Program-made: the position numbers and the translations under genes
Notes under the pieces: generated by a model
Told to the model about the DNA's origin: nothing
The model's database searches: none
What the model saw: the letters and a program-made list of their open reading frames with translations, nothing else
NCBI GenBank assembly: GCA_019914995.1
Contig: CM034139.1
Span: 6,736,461 to 6,800,460, forward strand
Direction: 5' to 3'
DNA from: Acanthochlamys bracteata
Taxonomy: Eukaryota > Streptophyta > Magnoliopsida > Pandanales > Velloziaceae
Length of the DNA stretch: 64,000 nucleotides
In this document: positions 54,792 to 64,000 of the stretch, piece by piece
Position numbering within the stretch: position 1 is the first letter of the stretch
How the letters are laid out: each line of letters opens with the position of its first letter

Positions 54792-56905
54792 TCATAAAAG
54801 GCGCAGCTTCCCAGAAACCGAATCAATTAATGGCTTGCTACCTGTTTACAAACATGAATTACAACTCTCTATCCAAAAGAGCAAAAAAACATAAATACGA
54901 ATGTGAATGTGTATCGGCACAGCTAAAAAAAGCACAAGTTGTTAACTAATGACGTAACATCTAACCAGGCAGTTCACAGCATCACGATGAATTTGAAGGT
55001 GAAATGTGGTTGACAACTAGACGTCACTACAAGGACAAGTATGATGCATGAAATTGCCACCCAAAACACTGAAATCATTCTCAGTTCAACAGTGACAGAA
55101 AAGGCAGATATATGCCCAGGAATTAGACTACTAGAAGCTATATATATATGTATATCCTTAATGGTTGAAAGCCTCAAAGTTATATTACTCCGGAGGTTTA
55201 TGTATCAGCAACAATCTACAGAAGGTAGCCACTGAGAGTTGTAAATGGAACCCAAAACAGAAAAGGAAAAGACGAGCATGCTACAACTAGCATTCCATTT
55301 GCAAGGACAGCAAGTTTAGAAATGACATGAGCGATAAATCATGCAAGCAAGATCAGTAGCTAACCTGGTCCAATGGCAAGAACTGTCCTTGACCCAGTTT
55401 GAATCTGGCAAAGAACAATGATAGCAACACTAGTGAGATTATAAACATTAGTGAATTGCTATTCAGTTGCATATTTTCTGCATCTGTCTATGCACATGCA
55501 AGCCATCTCTAGCTTTAATTTATTTAAGAAAATATTTTCGTAAGCAAATATATAACAGAATAGAACAAAATAACAAATACTTAATCGCTCAATCACAATA
55601 GTTGGCATTCCCAATAGGCTCAGGATTAGTAGGAGCGAGCATTGGTGAGGGTTCAACTACCAGGACTAACTTGGCAAACAAGTTGAAATGTCGAGACTTG
55701 TTCTTGGTTACCAGTAAGAAGCCTTTACCCTATTCTTGCGAGTAAACTCTTTTCCATGTCTAGTTATTCTAAATCACAATTTCCATGGTTCAAGTTACAA
55801 ATCATTTTGAATGAATCTCAAATTACTTTCTAGGATATTTTCCCACATGTCAGGGAGCTGACCTGTGTGCGCCCTGCATCAGCAACAACAAAAGTTGGAA
55901 GGCCACACCGATCTGCTGCTTCTTTCAACTTATTCCTAACAAGTCAAGATAATGTTAACCAACTGGGATAAAGATGTAACGAGGGGATTCAAAAGTCCAA
56001 ATATCTTACATCTCTATTTGATTCCTGCATGCAAGAACTATTTTTGCTTGACCATTTTGTTCCCATTGTCTCAACAAGGATCGGTTGCTGTGAACAGTAT
56101 TCTAAGGGACTTAGATCAAGAGTTCCTTGAGAAAGATGCATACTTTTAGATACTGAATTGACTAAGAAAGTTGCATACTATCGACAGACAAAATTCTCAA
56201 AACATACCTATGAAAGAGCTCTGCATACATCCCAGTTGCTGCATCTGATTAAAGAAAGCAAAGTAGTTCAAGAAAGGCAGATACATTGTCCATGGTTAAT
56301 TGGTCATAATGTAATATCCATATATCAATAGTAAACATCCAAAAGGAAACATTTTAGCTCACAAAACATGAGGAAAACAAACACAGGATCATCACTAATC
56401 ATCTTACGGGCACATTGAGAAGCAATTTTGCCAATGCCCATCTTCAAATCTTGTCTGACTACCAATACCTGCAGGTTTGTTACAGCAAAAAAACTCCGTA
56501 AGGATACTTCACTAGAAACTTAATCTAACTGCTTTCTACCAAAATCTAAAAGGATCTCTATACCATACTTGAACAAAAATTGAATTAAGCACACAAGCAT
56601 CCCCTAAGGGCTAAAGCCAGAAAGCTAAAGCTACAAGAGAAGTGAGTAACAGCTACTTCTAAGAACTATGCAGATAGGTCTCAACTATTTGCGGAGAAGC
56701 GCAAAAGAATCAGAGATAGAACAAAACCATCTTAAGCTCCTCTCCGCCATTGTTCGACGCTGATGATTTCTTCCCGACATTAGCAATCGATTTTCCTTTC
56801 AAAACACTTCGACGGCGTGAGGAAATTTCTATAAACATACCAAGAAGAAAACCAACCAACAGTCCCGGCACGAAGTTTTCCGGCTTCAAGCTCACTGCCA
56901 GCCAT
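54792..56905 (-). CDS. Peptidyl-tRNA hydrolase 2 family, membrane-anchored, start unclear
   Basis: Hydrolyses peptidyl-tRNA dropped from ribosomes. Seven exons in transcript order: exon 1 ending 56728, 56468-56408, 56244-56208, 56087-56010, 55935-55863, 55404-55365, 54841-54792. The Pth2 domain is complete: MVLVVRQDLKMGIGKIASQC, AHAATGMYAEL, LLRQWEQNGQAKIV, CGLPTFVVADAGRTQ, GSRTVLAIGPG and the final SVSGKLRLL. The body frame of exon 1 gives SLKPENFVPGLLVGFLLGMF, an N-terminal membrane helix. The only upstream ATG (56905) is in a different frame and would need one base fewer to read through. Options are the internal ATG at 56838 (149 residues), a non-ATG start, an unseen 5' exon, or a frameshift. 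The family call is firm; the start is not. Confidence 0.85.
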
Positions 56906-57190
56906 GGCTCTTCTCTCTGTTTTCACCAGAAAATAAATAAACAAATATATAAAATATTTCAAGAATCAAATTGATATTGAAATTTTCAGAAGATCAATGC
57001 TGAGATTAAACCGATTTTGAAGGCACAGATTCATTCTGTCCAAACATTTTTTTTTGCTAGCCGGTGCCTTTGAAGTTGTGGCGAAATTTTTCTTTCTAGC
57101 CTGTCACTGATAAGCTGGAAGAAGAAGGTTTTATAACTGGGCCAATTTAGTGTTATATGGGCCGTGCTTGTATACTTCAATTATTCAATT
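56906..57190. promoter_or_regulatory. Shared divergent promoter, PTH2 (-) and PPR gene (+)
   Basis: 285 bp between the nearest start codons of two divergent genes. A TA-rich stretch (about 56930-56955) faces the PTH2 side. No clear paired TATA boxes are visible. Confidence 0.45.
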
Positions 57191-58600
57191 ATGTTCGTAA
57201 CCTGTTCGACGAAATGTAGAAGAGAAATTCTGAATAGCAGTCCTGCTTCTGATGATTTCATGCGTTCATCCCGTTCGATTTCTATGCTTCTTGTCAGTCT
57301 CCATCAAACTTCAAAATGTCATTCAACTGCAGGTGGAGATCCGGCGAACTCAGCCGCCGTCATGCTGGAATCCTGCACAGACCCGTCTCTACTATCTCGC
57401 GCTCACGCTCAAATGCTTCGCCGCCATTGGCTTCGTTACACGTTTCATTGGAACGCTTTGGCTCGTTGCTATCTCCGTCTGACATTCCCTCGCTCTTCAC
57501 TCCTTGTCTTCGCTCTGATGTCCCGCGTTGGTTTTTCTCCGGATTGTTATAGTCTTCCCATTGCATTGAAGGCAGCTTCACATTGTTTTGATATGAGATT
57601 TGCACTCCAGGTTCATTCAGTTGCACTGAAACATGGTTTGGGGCAGAATGAGTTCACCGAGAGTGGTCTTATAAGTATATATACAAAAATGAGCGAGTTT
57701 GTTGCCGCACGGAAGGTGTTTGATGAAAATTCTGGGAGGAAACTCGGTTCCTGGAATGGCCTCATCAACGGCTACGCTCAGGCTGGAGAATCCCGTGATG
57801 CTATTTCAATCTTTATCGAGATGCTAAGGACTGGTTTGGTGCCTGACGATGTGACCATGGTTAGTGTTGCATCAGCGACCGGGAGCTTGGGTGACATCTG
57901 CTTGGCAGAGCAGGTACACAAGTGTGCTCTGCAGGCTGCACGGTTTGGGCGGTTGCATATGATGCTGGACAATGCATTGCTTGATATGTATGCAAAGTGT
58001 GGCCGCACTGACCTTGCGTACAAGGTGTTTGATGCAATGGCAGAGCCGAATGTTTCATCATGGACTGCGATGATTTCTGGCTTTGCAATGCATGGGCAAG
58101 AATTGCATGCACTTGACCTGTTCAGACAGATGGTACAGGAGGGAGTAAACCCAAACCATGTCACATTCGTAGGCGTGCTTAGTGCATGCGCTCACACTGG
58201 CCTTGTGGATGAGGGCATGGCATATTTTGAAGCAATGGCAGGCCAGTATGACGTGCAGCCAAATGTTGCACACTATGGGTGCATAATTGATATGCTGGGT
58301 CGTGTTGGAAGGCTTGCAGAGGCAAGAGCAATGATTGAGCAAATCCCGATGAATGCAAACTCTGTGATATATGGCACATTGCTGGGTGCATGTGAGAAGC
58401 ATGGTAATGTGGAGGTCGGGGAATGGGCAGCAAAAAACTTAATTGAATTGGAACCTTGGAATGACGGAGTATATGTTGTTCTATCAAATGTTTATGCTGC
58501 AGCCAAGTTGTGGCCGGAGGTTATGAAGATGAGGAGATTGATGAAGGAAAAAACCGTGGCCAAAATTCCTGGTTATAGCTCGGCAATATTCCCTAATTGA
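57191..58600 (+). CDS. PLS-class PPR protein (E subgroup), probably mitochondrial
   Basis: Intron-less pentatricopeptide-repeat protein of 469 residues from the first ATG in frame; a second ATG at 57260 directly precedes an Arg/Ser-rich presequence-like stretch and may be the real start. PPR motifs are visible: FHWNALARCYLRL, DCYSLPIALKAASH, TESGLISIYTKMSEFVAARK, GSWNGLINGYAQAGESRDAI, LDNALLDMYAKCGRTDLAYK, SSWTAMISGFAMHGQELHAL and VTFVGVLSACAHTGLVDEG. The C-terminal E motif is EPWNDGVYVVLSNVY; there is no DYW domain. The closest known relative appears to be At1g77170. PLS proteins bind organelle RNA, usually for C-to-U editing; the target cannot be read from the sequence. Confidence 0.93.
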   Translation: MFVTCSTKCRREILNSSPASDDFMRSSRSISMLLVSLHQTSKCHSTAGGDPANSAAVMLESCTDPSLLSRAHAQMLRRHWLRYTFHWNALARCYLRLTFPRSSLLVFALMSRVGFSPDCYSLPIALKAASHCFDMRFALQVHSVALKHGLGQNEFTESGLISIYTKMSEFVAARKVFDENSGRKLGSWNGLINGYAQAGESRDAISIFIEMLRTGLVPDDVTMVSVASATGSLGDICLAEQVHKCALQAARFGRLHMMLDNALLDMYAKCGRTDLAYKVFDAMAEPNVSSWTAMISGFAMHGQELHALDLFRQMVQEGVNPNHVTFVGVLSACAHTGLVDEGMAYFEAMAGQYDVQPNVAHYGCIIDMLGRVGRLAEARAMIEQIPMNANSVIYGTLLGACEKHGNVEVGEWAAKNLIELEPWNDGVYVVLSNVYAAAKLWPEVMKMRRLMKEKTVAKIPGYSSAIFPN

Positions 58601-60392
58601 ACTTTTCGTTTCCTTCTGTTTCCATTTGATTGTTCAAAATTTGATGATAAAATGTGAAATTGGTTGTTCTTGATTTATATCTTACTGGCTTCAGCGCTTC
58701 ATAATTGGACAAAGTTTTCCAACTCTCTTTTGATTATCTAGTAGCTGTATATATGTATAAGATGAGTCCTGTAATACGATCAGTTGGATGTTGTAAAGGT
58801 GCTGGATTGTCATCTCATACAAAAAGTTTTGAATTTCCCTTTTGAAAAGTTATTATTTATTGTTTGCCTTTATAAATTACCCTTCAGAACTTTCCAGAGG
58901 CCATTACTGGCCATGGAAAGTTGCTGAAGCTACACATTGGCTATGCTGCTTGTCAGGAATTTCTCTTTGGAAGCGATAAGATTAATAAATAACTTGTAGA
59001 AAACCTGTCGCTAGCATGGTAGTAGCATGTACTTATCTTGACTAGATGATTCATTTAACTGTTATTGTGTTTGAGTTTGAGATGAACTTTGCAGCTCGTG
59101 AATAATCACAGACCAGGATTTTGATAACTACCGAGAACAAGGTTTATGCATGTACACACGGTTTCGTGTTTCCAAGGTATATAGCGTAATTAGTTTTGTG
59201 CAGCAAGCCATCTTGCTGCAAGTTTCCTCGAACCACAGTTGCAGGCACTGCACACTTAATTGAGTGTTCAGCAATTTAAAGACTAGCTGCTATTTAATTA
59301 ATGGGTATTTGTCACACTACGCACTTTAGTAAAAGCGCAAAAAGTTCTAGATACTAGCTAGCTAAGCTTGCTCGTCACCAAATAGTGGGACGGTAAGGTT
59401 CTTCACCCCCAAACTATGATCTCCCAAATTGTTTTCTTGGTTTGACTATGCAACATGTTGGAATCAAAGCCACAGTCCAGAAACAGCGAGTCTACAAACT
59501 CTTCTTGTTTCCTTGAACATGTACACTTTCTGAACTGTTTGATGAAGGCAAAGAATGCCTTTTCATATCTAAGGTTTGGTACCTTTATTCTGGTTTGCTT
59601 AGGATCACTAAGCAGCAGCAAAGATTACCTAAGTCTCAACTGAAGCAGAAAAGATGATCAATGGAACGAAGTACACAACACGAATGTTGTGGGATGCCGG
59701 AGGATTGCACACCAATATACATCTGTCGGATCTAGAGTTGTTCTGTGGGAAATGGATTTATGGGTTATGCTCAGAATCCAAACAAATGAGACAATCGCTG
59801 GCCCCAACAATGAAGGAGGCATTACAGGCACAGATAGCACTATTCCAGCAATTATTCAACAAAACAATCAGAACCAACCCCAAGCCTTCGCTTGCGGTAC
59901 ATTGAGAGACATTGAAGGGAAGAGTTTCAGTAATAGATTTTCTTAAAGGTTTCTAAGTTCGACAACTTAACATTGTAAGCACAGCACTTTAGCTGCTGTG
60001 TCACCAGTGTATTGCAAGATGCTGATAGCAGGCATTAGTTTAATTGCTGTAACAGTAGTCTGTCAAGCAATAACTTTTTAACCAGCGGCAACTGCTACTT
60101 AGGAATTTATTTATTAGGGGCATTCTAGACTGTAAATCATAAACATTAAATTTTATAAGTAAGTAGAGAAAATATTAGTGCAGCCATGACAAATTCACAA
60201 TTCAAATTTTATTATTTACAGAATCATTAATTCATGAAATACTATTTACAGGGATGGATTACATAACTGAGTGCAACTTCCTAACATATGCAGCTTAGAT
60301 ATTAACATTAATAAAGCTATTAACTTTACATCAAACGTTATATGAAAGCTAAGCCAAGCAATCCCAACCGTCCACCAAAGGAACAGAACCTA
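58601..60392. other. Intergenic, unexplained protein-like stretch near 59.45-59.95 kb
   Basis: Mostly non-coding. A small hairpin lies at 58890-58920 (CTTTCCAGAGGCCA and TGGCCATGGAAAG arms). Two overlapping plus-strand frames at 59654-59905 and 59689-59946, and one at 59455-59643, look mildly protein-like, but I recognise no family and see no exon structure joining them. They may be a gene relic or chance. Confidence 0.4.
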
Positions 60393-61082
60393 TCAACACC
60401 GACCATAGACTGCACCTCCCCTCCGTCCATGCCCGATTTCCGGTGATGCAACGACGAACTTCTGCAGAGTCAGTTGCTCGTAAAATCTTCTAATAAAATC
60501 TTCAGCTTCCTTATCTACACAAATCGTTCCAGCAGCTTCTTCATCCACAATGGGAAATGGCGAGTCCGTTATTCTTACCTGCCTTACAGCTACCGGACTC
60601 TTCCCACATAACCAAATCGGTACTAGCGAAGGCGATGCAGAAAAAAAAGCAACGTTTTTGTTAATGTTCTCCGAATCATGAGCAACAGAGTTATAGTGCT
60701 CGAACTCTTTTGCTACCGCAGCGATGCTGTATTTGATGTAGCTGTGCTTGTTGTTTCGATGGCGGTTGCGGCGTTTGTTTGAAGATGAATGGAATGAAGG
60801 GTAGTTGGGAGTGTTGCTGCAGCTGAACTCAATCTCTTTCGGAGAGTAGAAAGCAGGGCTGTTGTCTACGTAGCGGCACGAAAACATAGCGTAGAAACCG
60901 TTAACATCACCGCCATGGAAGGCAAGAAATTCTGTGAAGGCTTCGCTCGCGAGCTTCCCGCGCTTCAATAAAGAGTTGATTGTGCGTTTGCCGATGCTCT
61001 TTCGAAGCTTGAAGTAGACTGCACGTAGCAAGCGCCAAAATGGACTCAATATTACTAGCCTTGGAGATCCAATTGCTTCCAT
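60393..61082 (-). CDS. DUF761 family protein
   Basis: Single-exon protein of 229 residues. The C-terminal DUF761 motif is visible: DKEAEDFIRRFYEQLTLQ. The N-terminus (SPFWRLLRAVYFKLRKSIGK) is basic and amphipathic, as in many members, and might associate with membranes. The middle has a basic Arg/Asn/His run (NKRRNRHRNNKHSYIK) and Ser-rich parts. DUF761 proteins (including cotton-fibre-expressed proteins) are plant-specific and of uncertain function. The start is the first ATG. A TATA-like TTTAAATAC (minus strand, 61166-61175) lies about 85 bp upstream. Confidence 0.88.
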   Translation of the reverse strand: MEAIGSPRLVILSPFWRLLRAVYFKLRKSIGKRTINSLLKRGKLASEAFTEFLAFHGGDVNGFYAMFSCRYVDNSPAFYSPKEIEFSCSNTPNYPSFHSSSNKRRNRHRNNKHSYIKYSIAAVAKEFEHYNSVAHDSENINKNVAFFSASPSLVPIWLCGKSPVAVRQVRITDSPFPIVDEEAAGTICVDKEAEDFIRRFYEQLTLQKFVVASPEIGHGRRGGAVYGRC

Positions 61083-61164
61083 TTTTTATCTTTGTTGGTT
61101 TAATCCTTTGTTTTGTTTTTGGTCTTTTTTCGGTTGGAAGTTGGAAGAAGAGAAAGGCGTAGAT

Positions 61165-61175
61165 GGGTATTTAAA
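61165..61175 (-). promoter_or_regulatory. TATA-like box of the DUF761 gene
   Basis: On the minus strand TTTAAATACCC lies about 85 bp upstream of the ATG at 61082, a normal plant TATA position. It is supported by sequence and spacing only. Confidence 0.4.
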
Positions 61176-62418
61176 GACGGTGAAGATTATTGAGATAGTT
61201 AATTATTTAATAGTTAACAAATGGAAAAGGGAGTTCACAGGAAGTTGTGGAGTGATTATTTAATTAGTTTAGGCAAGACTGAATGAAGTCACAGAACAAG
61301 AACTGATATCAACATATATTAAAATTGATAAGGGAATTTAGCAACAATTTACTTGAAAGATTTATAATGGAAAATTTTGAAAAAAAAAAGAAGAAAAATG
61401 AATAGATGCTTGCCAGCTAGTGACCACCATATCACTAATAGAAGCAGCTCCTCATCTATGCTTCCGATGAGGACTAGGAGATTGTTATTTTTTGTTCTAT
61501 CTATCTATTTTATTTTCCTGTTGAAGAATTTTGCTATGCTAACATATTTTGGATCTTTTTGTTTGGATTTCTTTTTTCCGTTTGCGGACAATGCTAGTCT
61601 TTACAAATAAAACAATATTGTCTTGCTAAACAACACTTTCTGTCTTGCTGAGGCCCGACCAACTATGCCTTGATAAACACACATGATAGTGATCTATATA
61701 TCAATTCAGTCAAGTCTCTCGTTGTTCTGGTGTAACACCTACCAAAGTCTAACACCGATTACCAAAGCATATGGTACTCCAATCCAAGCAGATAGCTTAT
61801 ACAACCAAATACCAGCAATGTCATCAACTCATTGGACCGAAATTTAATCTGAAAACCTCCACTAGGTACGCGTTGATGTGGGCTAGTTAGCTAAACAATT
61901 TATAAGTTTTTCAATATATAGTACTATATACGATTAAGAGATACGAAAACTATGTGTGAAGTAGTAAAGTGAGCAAGTAACAAGGATAGGCAGGGCCTTG
62001 ACAGATACATAAGAAGGGTTGAGGAAGTTGCTGAACATTTCTTAAACATAAATCTAATAAACTACGTAGACTTTTTCATCGTTAGTCTACGGACAAGTCA
62101 ATCGATGGAGTGATTAATTAGGACTGGAAGATATTTTTGTCGCACGTTAGCTGCAAAATCTGGTTATTATACGAAGCAATGTCAAGGATGGTCATTGCTG
62201 TCGTGTTTTAATTTGTTTGCATTCAAATTAAAGCTGTTCATTTGCCATGTAACAATTTTGAATAAAAATAAATAAATAAGTGTACAAGAAAGAATATTAT
62301 AAAGCCAGTAACAGTTGTAAGTAAGAAGTGCCTGTGAATGGTAGCAATTAAGAAGTAATTAAGCAGTAAAAAGTTTATTGGTAGTAGTTAAGAAGTAAAA
62401 TGTAAAAAGTTCACATTT
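61176..62418. other. Intergenic, no gene seen
   Basis: No recognisable coding or RNA gene. A 77-codon frame at 61377-61610 (+) is hydrophobic, but lies 5' of and on the opposite strand to the DUF761 gene and resembles no family I know. Confidence 0.5.
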
Positions 62419-62675
62419 AGGTGCTGTTTGTTTCTGGGTTTGAAAAATTGTTTATCAGTTTTTCTTAACTTTTTTTTATTTCATATTTTCAATATATATT
62501 TTTAAAATATATTAAAAATTTATTTAAAAATTTAAAAAATATAGAAAAATTTTATGAAATTAAATTTTTATTTTATATTTTTATTATTTTTTAAAAATAA
62601 AAAAAATAAAATTCATTTATTAAAAATAACAAAAATATTTTTTTATTTTAGAAAAATACTTTCAAACGCTCTCTT
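62419..62675. mobile_element. Possible AT-rich MITE-like element
   Basis: The left end TAGGTGCTGTTTGTTTCTGG and the complement of the right end, AGAGAGCGTTTGAAAGTATT, bracket a very AT-rich core of about 255 bp. It resembles the other elements in this window and ends 50 bp from a tRNA gene. Confidence 0.4.
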
Positions 62676-62725
62676 AGATTTCGCTATGAAAGAAGAAAAA
62701 AACATAAGAATAATAACAAAATCAA

Positions 62726-62798
62726 CGCCCACCGTGGGGCTCGAACCCACGACCACAAGGTTAAGAGCCTTGCGCTCTACCGACTGAGCTAGACGGGC
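62726..62798 (-). tRNA. tRNA-Lys (CTT), copy 2
   Basis: A 73-base cloverleaf identical to the gene at 48210-48282, with anticodon CTT, intact A and B boxes and acceptor pairing. Downstream on the minus strand there is a TTTT about six bases away and a T7 run further on, so termination should work. Sequence outside the gene is unrelated to copy 1 apart from short T runs. Confidence 0.97.
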
Positions 62799-62931
62799 GC
62801 ATTTACGAATTGGTCAATGTATATTCCCACAACTTTTTCGCGACTACCCCTACCAGCTCTCTCTTTTGGCGCAACAACAACACAGCTTCACCAAACGCTT
62901 CCATTCCCGATCCCTTTCGTCCGTTGCCGCC

Positions 62932-64000
62932 ATGGCTTCTTGGCTAAGAGTCGCCGAAGGTTTTTTTTTTTTTTTGCGCACGCCACCAACTCTCTTCCAT
63001 CCATCTTCTCTCCTATGATCTACGCGAATGTTTCTTTTCTAGTCTTTAATGTTCTCGAGATCACTAATAGCGTTCTAGATCTTTCACCTTCCGTTTGCTG
63101 AAGACCTCTGTTGAACTGTACGCTTAAAATATGGAAATGATTGATTACTGTCTGTGGTGTAGCTCGAAGTAACGCTAGAGATTCAACTTTGATATAAAAT
63201 TTTGAATCGCAGTAGATCTTCAGCCGTGGCATTTGTAGTATTTGCATAGTAGTTTCATTATTCGATCTGAAGAGGTTTTAGCTCTCTGTATGTGGCATTC
63301 GTTAGTGCTTTCCATGATAGTATTCTCTGCTGGCTACTTGCTTAAGAAACAGTAATGGAAAATTATTCTTAATGCTTATGTATCTAGCAACTATTCGTTC
63401 CTCGTATTCGATTGCGGTGAATGAGATTATGGTTTGACTTATTATTTATCTAATTCGAGAACTAACTTATGAAGGTCCGGATGTTTACTTGAGTAGTTTA
63501 GAAACAATAAGAATTTCTGCTAGTGACATGTAAAAATCTGCTCACTTTCTATGTCTTGATGTAATATAGATTTATTTGAAGTTGTGGACCGCAGAGCAAA
63601 ACGTGTTGCTGATGAGTTGGCTGATGAGCAGTCTGGTCCTCAACAATCAGGTATAACTCCCTTCTTCATGCTTGAGTTCCTGTTTTATTTTCAGAATATG
63701 TTGTCATTTGTCCAGTTTTATGAAAATTTATTTACTTATGTTTCCTGTTGCGATGGTTAAGCTTTAAATGGTCGAGAAGTGCAAAGCAGGACGACAGATA
63801 AAAAGGAAGAGGTGACTAGTCGACCTTCCTTCCTAAATTTGCATATGAGGTCTGTTGGTTCATATGATTCATCTTATAGGGTCAGTCAAAAAGCAGGAGT
63901 AATGAAACTTTCAAAGGTCCTATTCTTCAGCAAGAGTTGCAAAACATACAATCATCATTACCAGAGTTGATGGTTGAAAGGGTTGACACAGCGGGAGATA
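62932..64000 (+). CDS. Golgin-84-like protein (golgin candidate 1/2), 5' part
   Basis: N-terminal part of a Golgi coiled-coil tether. Exons in the window: 62932-62959, 63570-63650, 63762-63811 and 63880 onwards, cut by the window end. The start MASWLRVAED followed by LFEVVDRRAKRVADELADEQ is the hallmark of plant golgin-84 homologues. Next come a Lys/Glu/Ser-rich linker and QQELQNIQSSLPELMVERVD. The third intron (63812-63879) is only 68 bases; removing it is needed, because reading on meets a stop at 63970. Later parts would hold the coiled coil and a C-terminal membrane anchor. The homopolymer T run directly after exon 1 lies in intron 1. Confidence 0.85.

Noticed and set aside
58058-58487. 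Minus-strand frames of ~100 codons
   Set aside because: Shadows of the PPR gene, whose repeats give a clear plus-strand signal.
63762-63970. Frameshift in the golgin gene
   Set aside because: A 68-base GT-AG intron explains the change of frame without any mutation.

Overview
The window is nuclear DNA of a flowering plant, most likely a eudicot. Nearly all genes are split by introns with plant GT-AG borders, intergenic DNA is AT-rich, and the proteins match angiosperm families (strigolactone CCD8, FTSHI2, PLS-class PPR, DREB-type ERF, DUF688, DUF761, DUF810). The species cannot be named from the sequence. All exon borders below were read by eye from splice signals and frame continuity; no alignment was run.

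Layout. 1-1076 (+): 3' part of an endo-beta-mannanase. 2580-5036 (+): an intact DREB A-4-type ERF gene preceded by a roughly 1 kb tandem copy of its own promoter, 5' UTR and first ~23 codons. 7457-8304: a hAT-like non-autonomous element. 11734-13948 (+): complete CCD8. 14471-18157 (-): HSP101/ClpB1, divergent from 18602-21243 (+), an organellar YebC/TACO1-family gene, with 444 bp between start codons. 22317-22865 (+): DUF688 gene. 25714-30551 (+): DUF810/UNC13-like gene. 31491-38479 (-): STT3A with 23 coding exons, a second hAT-like element in one intron. 39018-41000 (-): decayed NUP85 copy. 42194-47923 (-): FTSHI2, an inactive FtsH pseudoprotease. 48210-48282 (-): tRNA-Lys(CTT). 48430-48810 (-): relic of an RCC1-family gene. 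48.85-50.7 kb: two degenerate tandem-repeat arrays. 51249-54162 (+): NUP35. 54792-56905 (-): peptidyl-tRNA hydrolase 2, divergent from 57191-58600 (+), a PPR gene. 60393-61082 (-): DUF761 gene. 62726-62798 (-): a second tRNA-Lys(CTT), identical to the first. 62932-64000 (+): 5' end of a golgin-84-like gene.

This is not an operon-like region. The genes are mostly unrelated housekeeping functions: protein disaggregation, N-glycosylation, plastid protein import and proteostasis, nuclear pore, translation recycling, and organelle RNA and translation. Two gene pairs share short divergent promoters. The FTSHI2-NUP35 neighbourhood resembles Arabidopsis chromosome 3 (At3g16290/At3g16310). I found no clearly new biological system. 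The most unusual features are the promoter-plus-start duplication upstream of the ERF gene, two GC-AG introns supported by reading frame, two multi-exon gene relics, the degenerate arrays beside a tRNA gene, and a start-frame conflict in the peptidyl-tRNA hydrolase gene.
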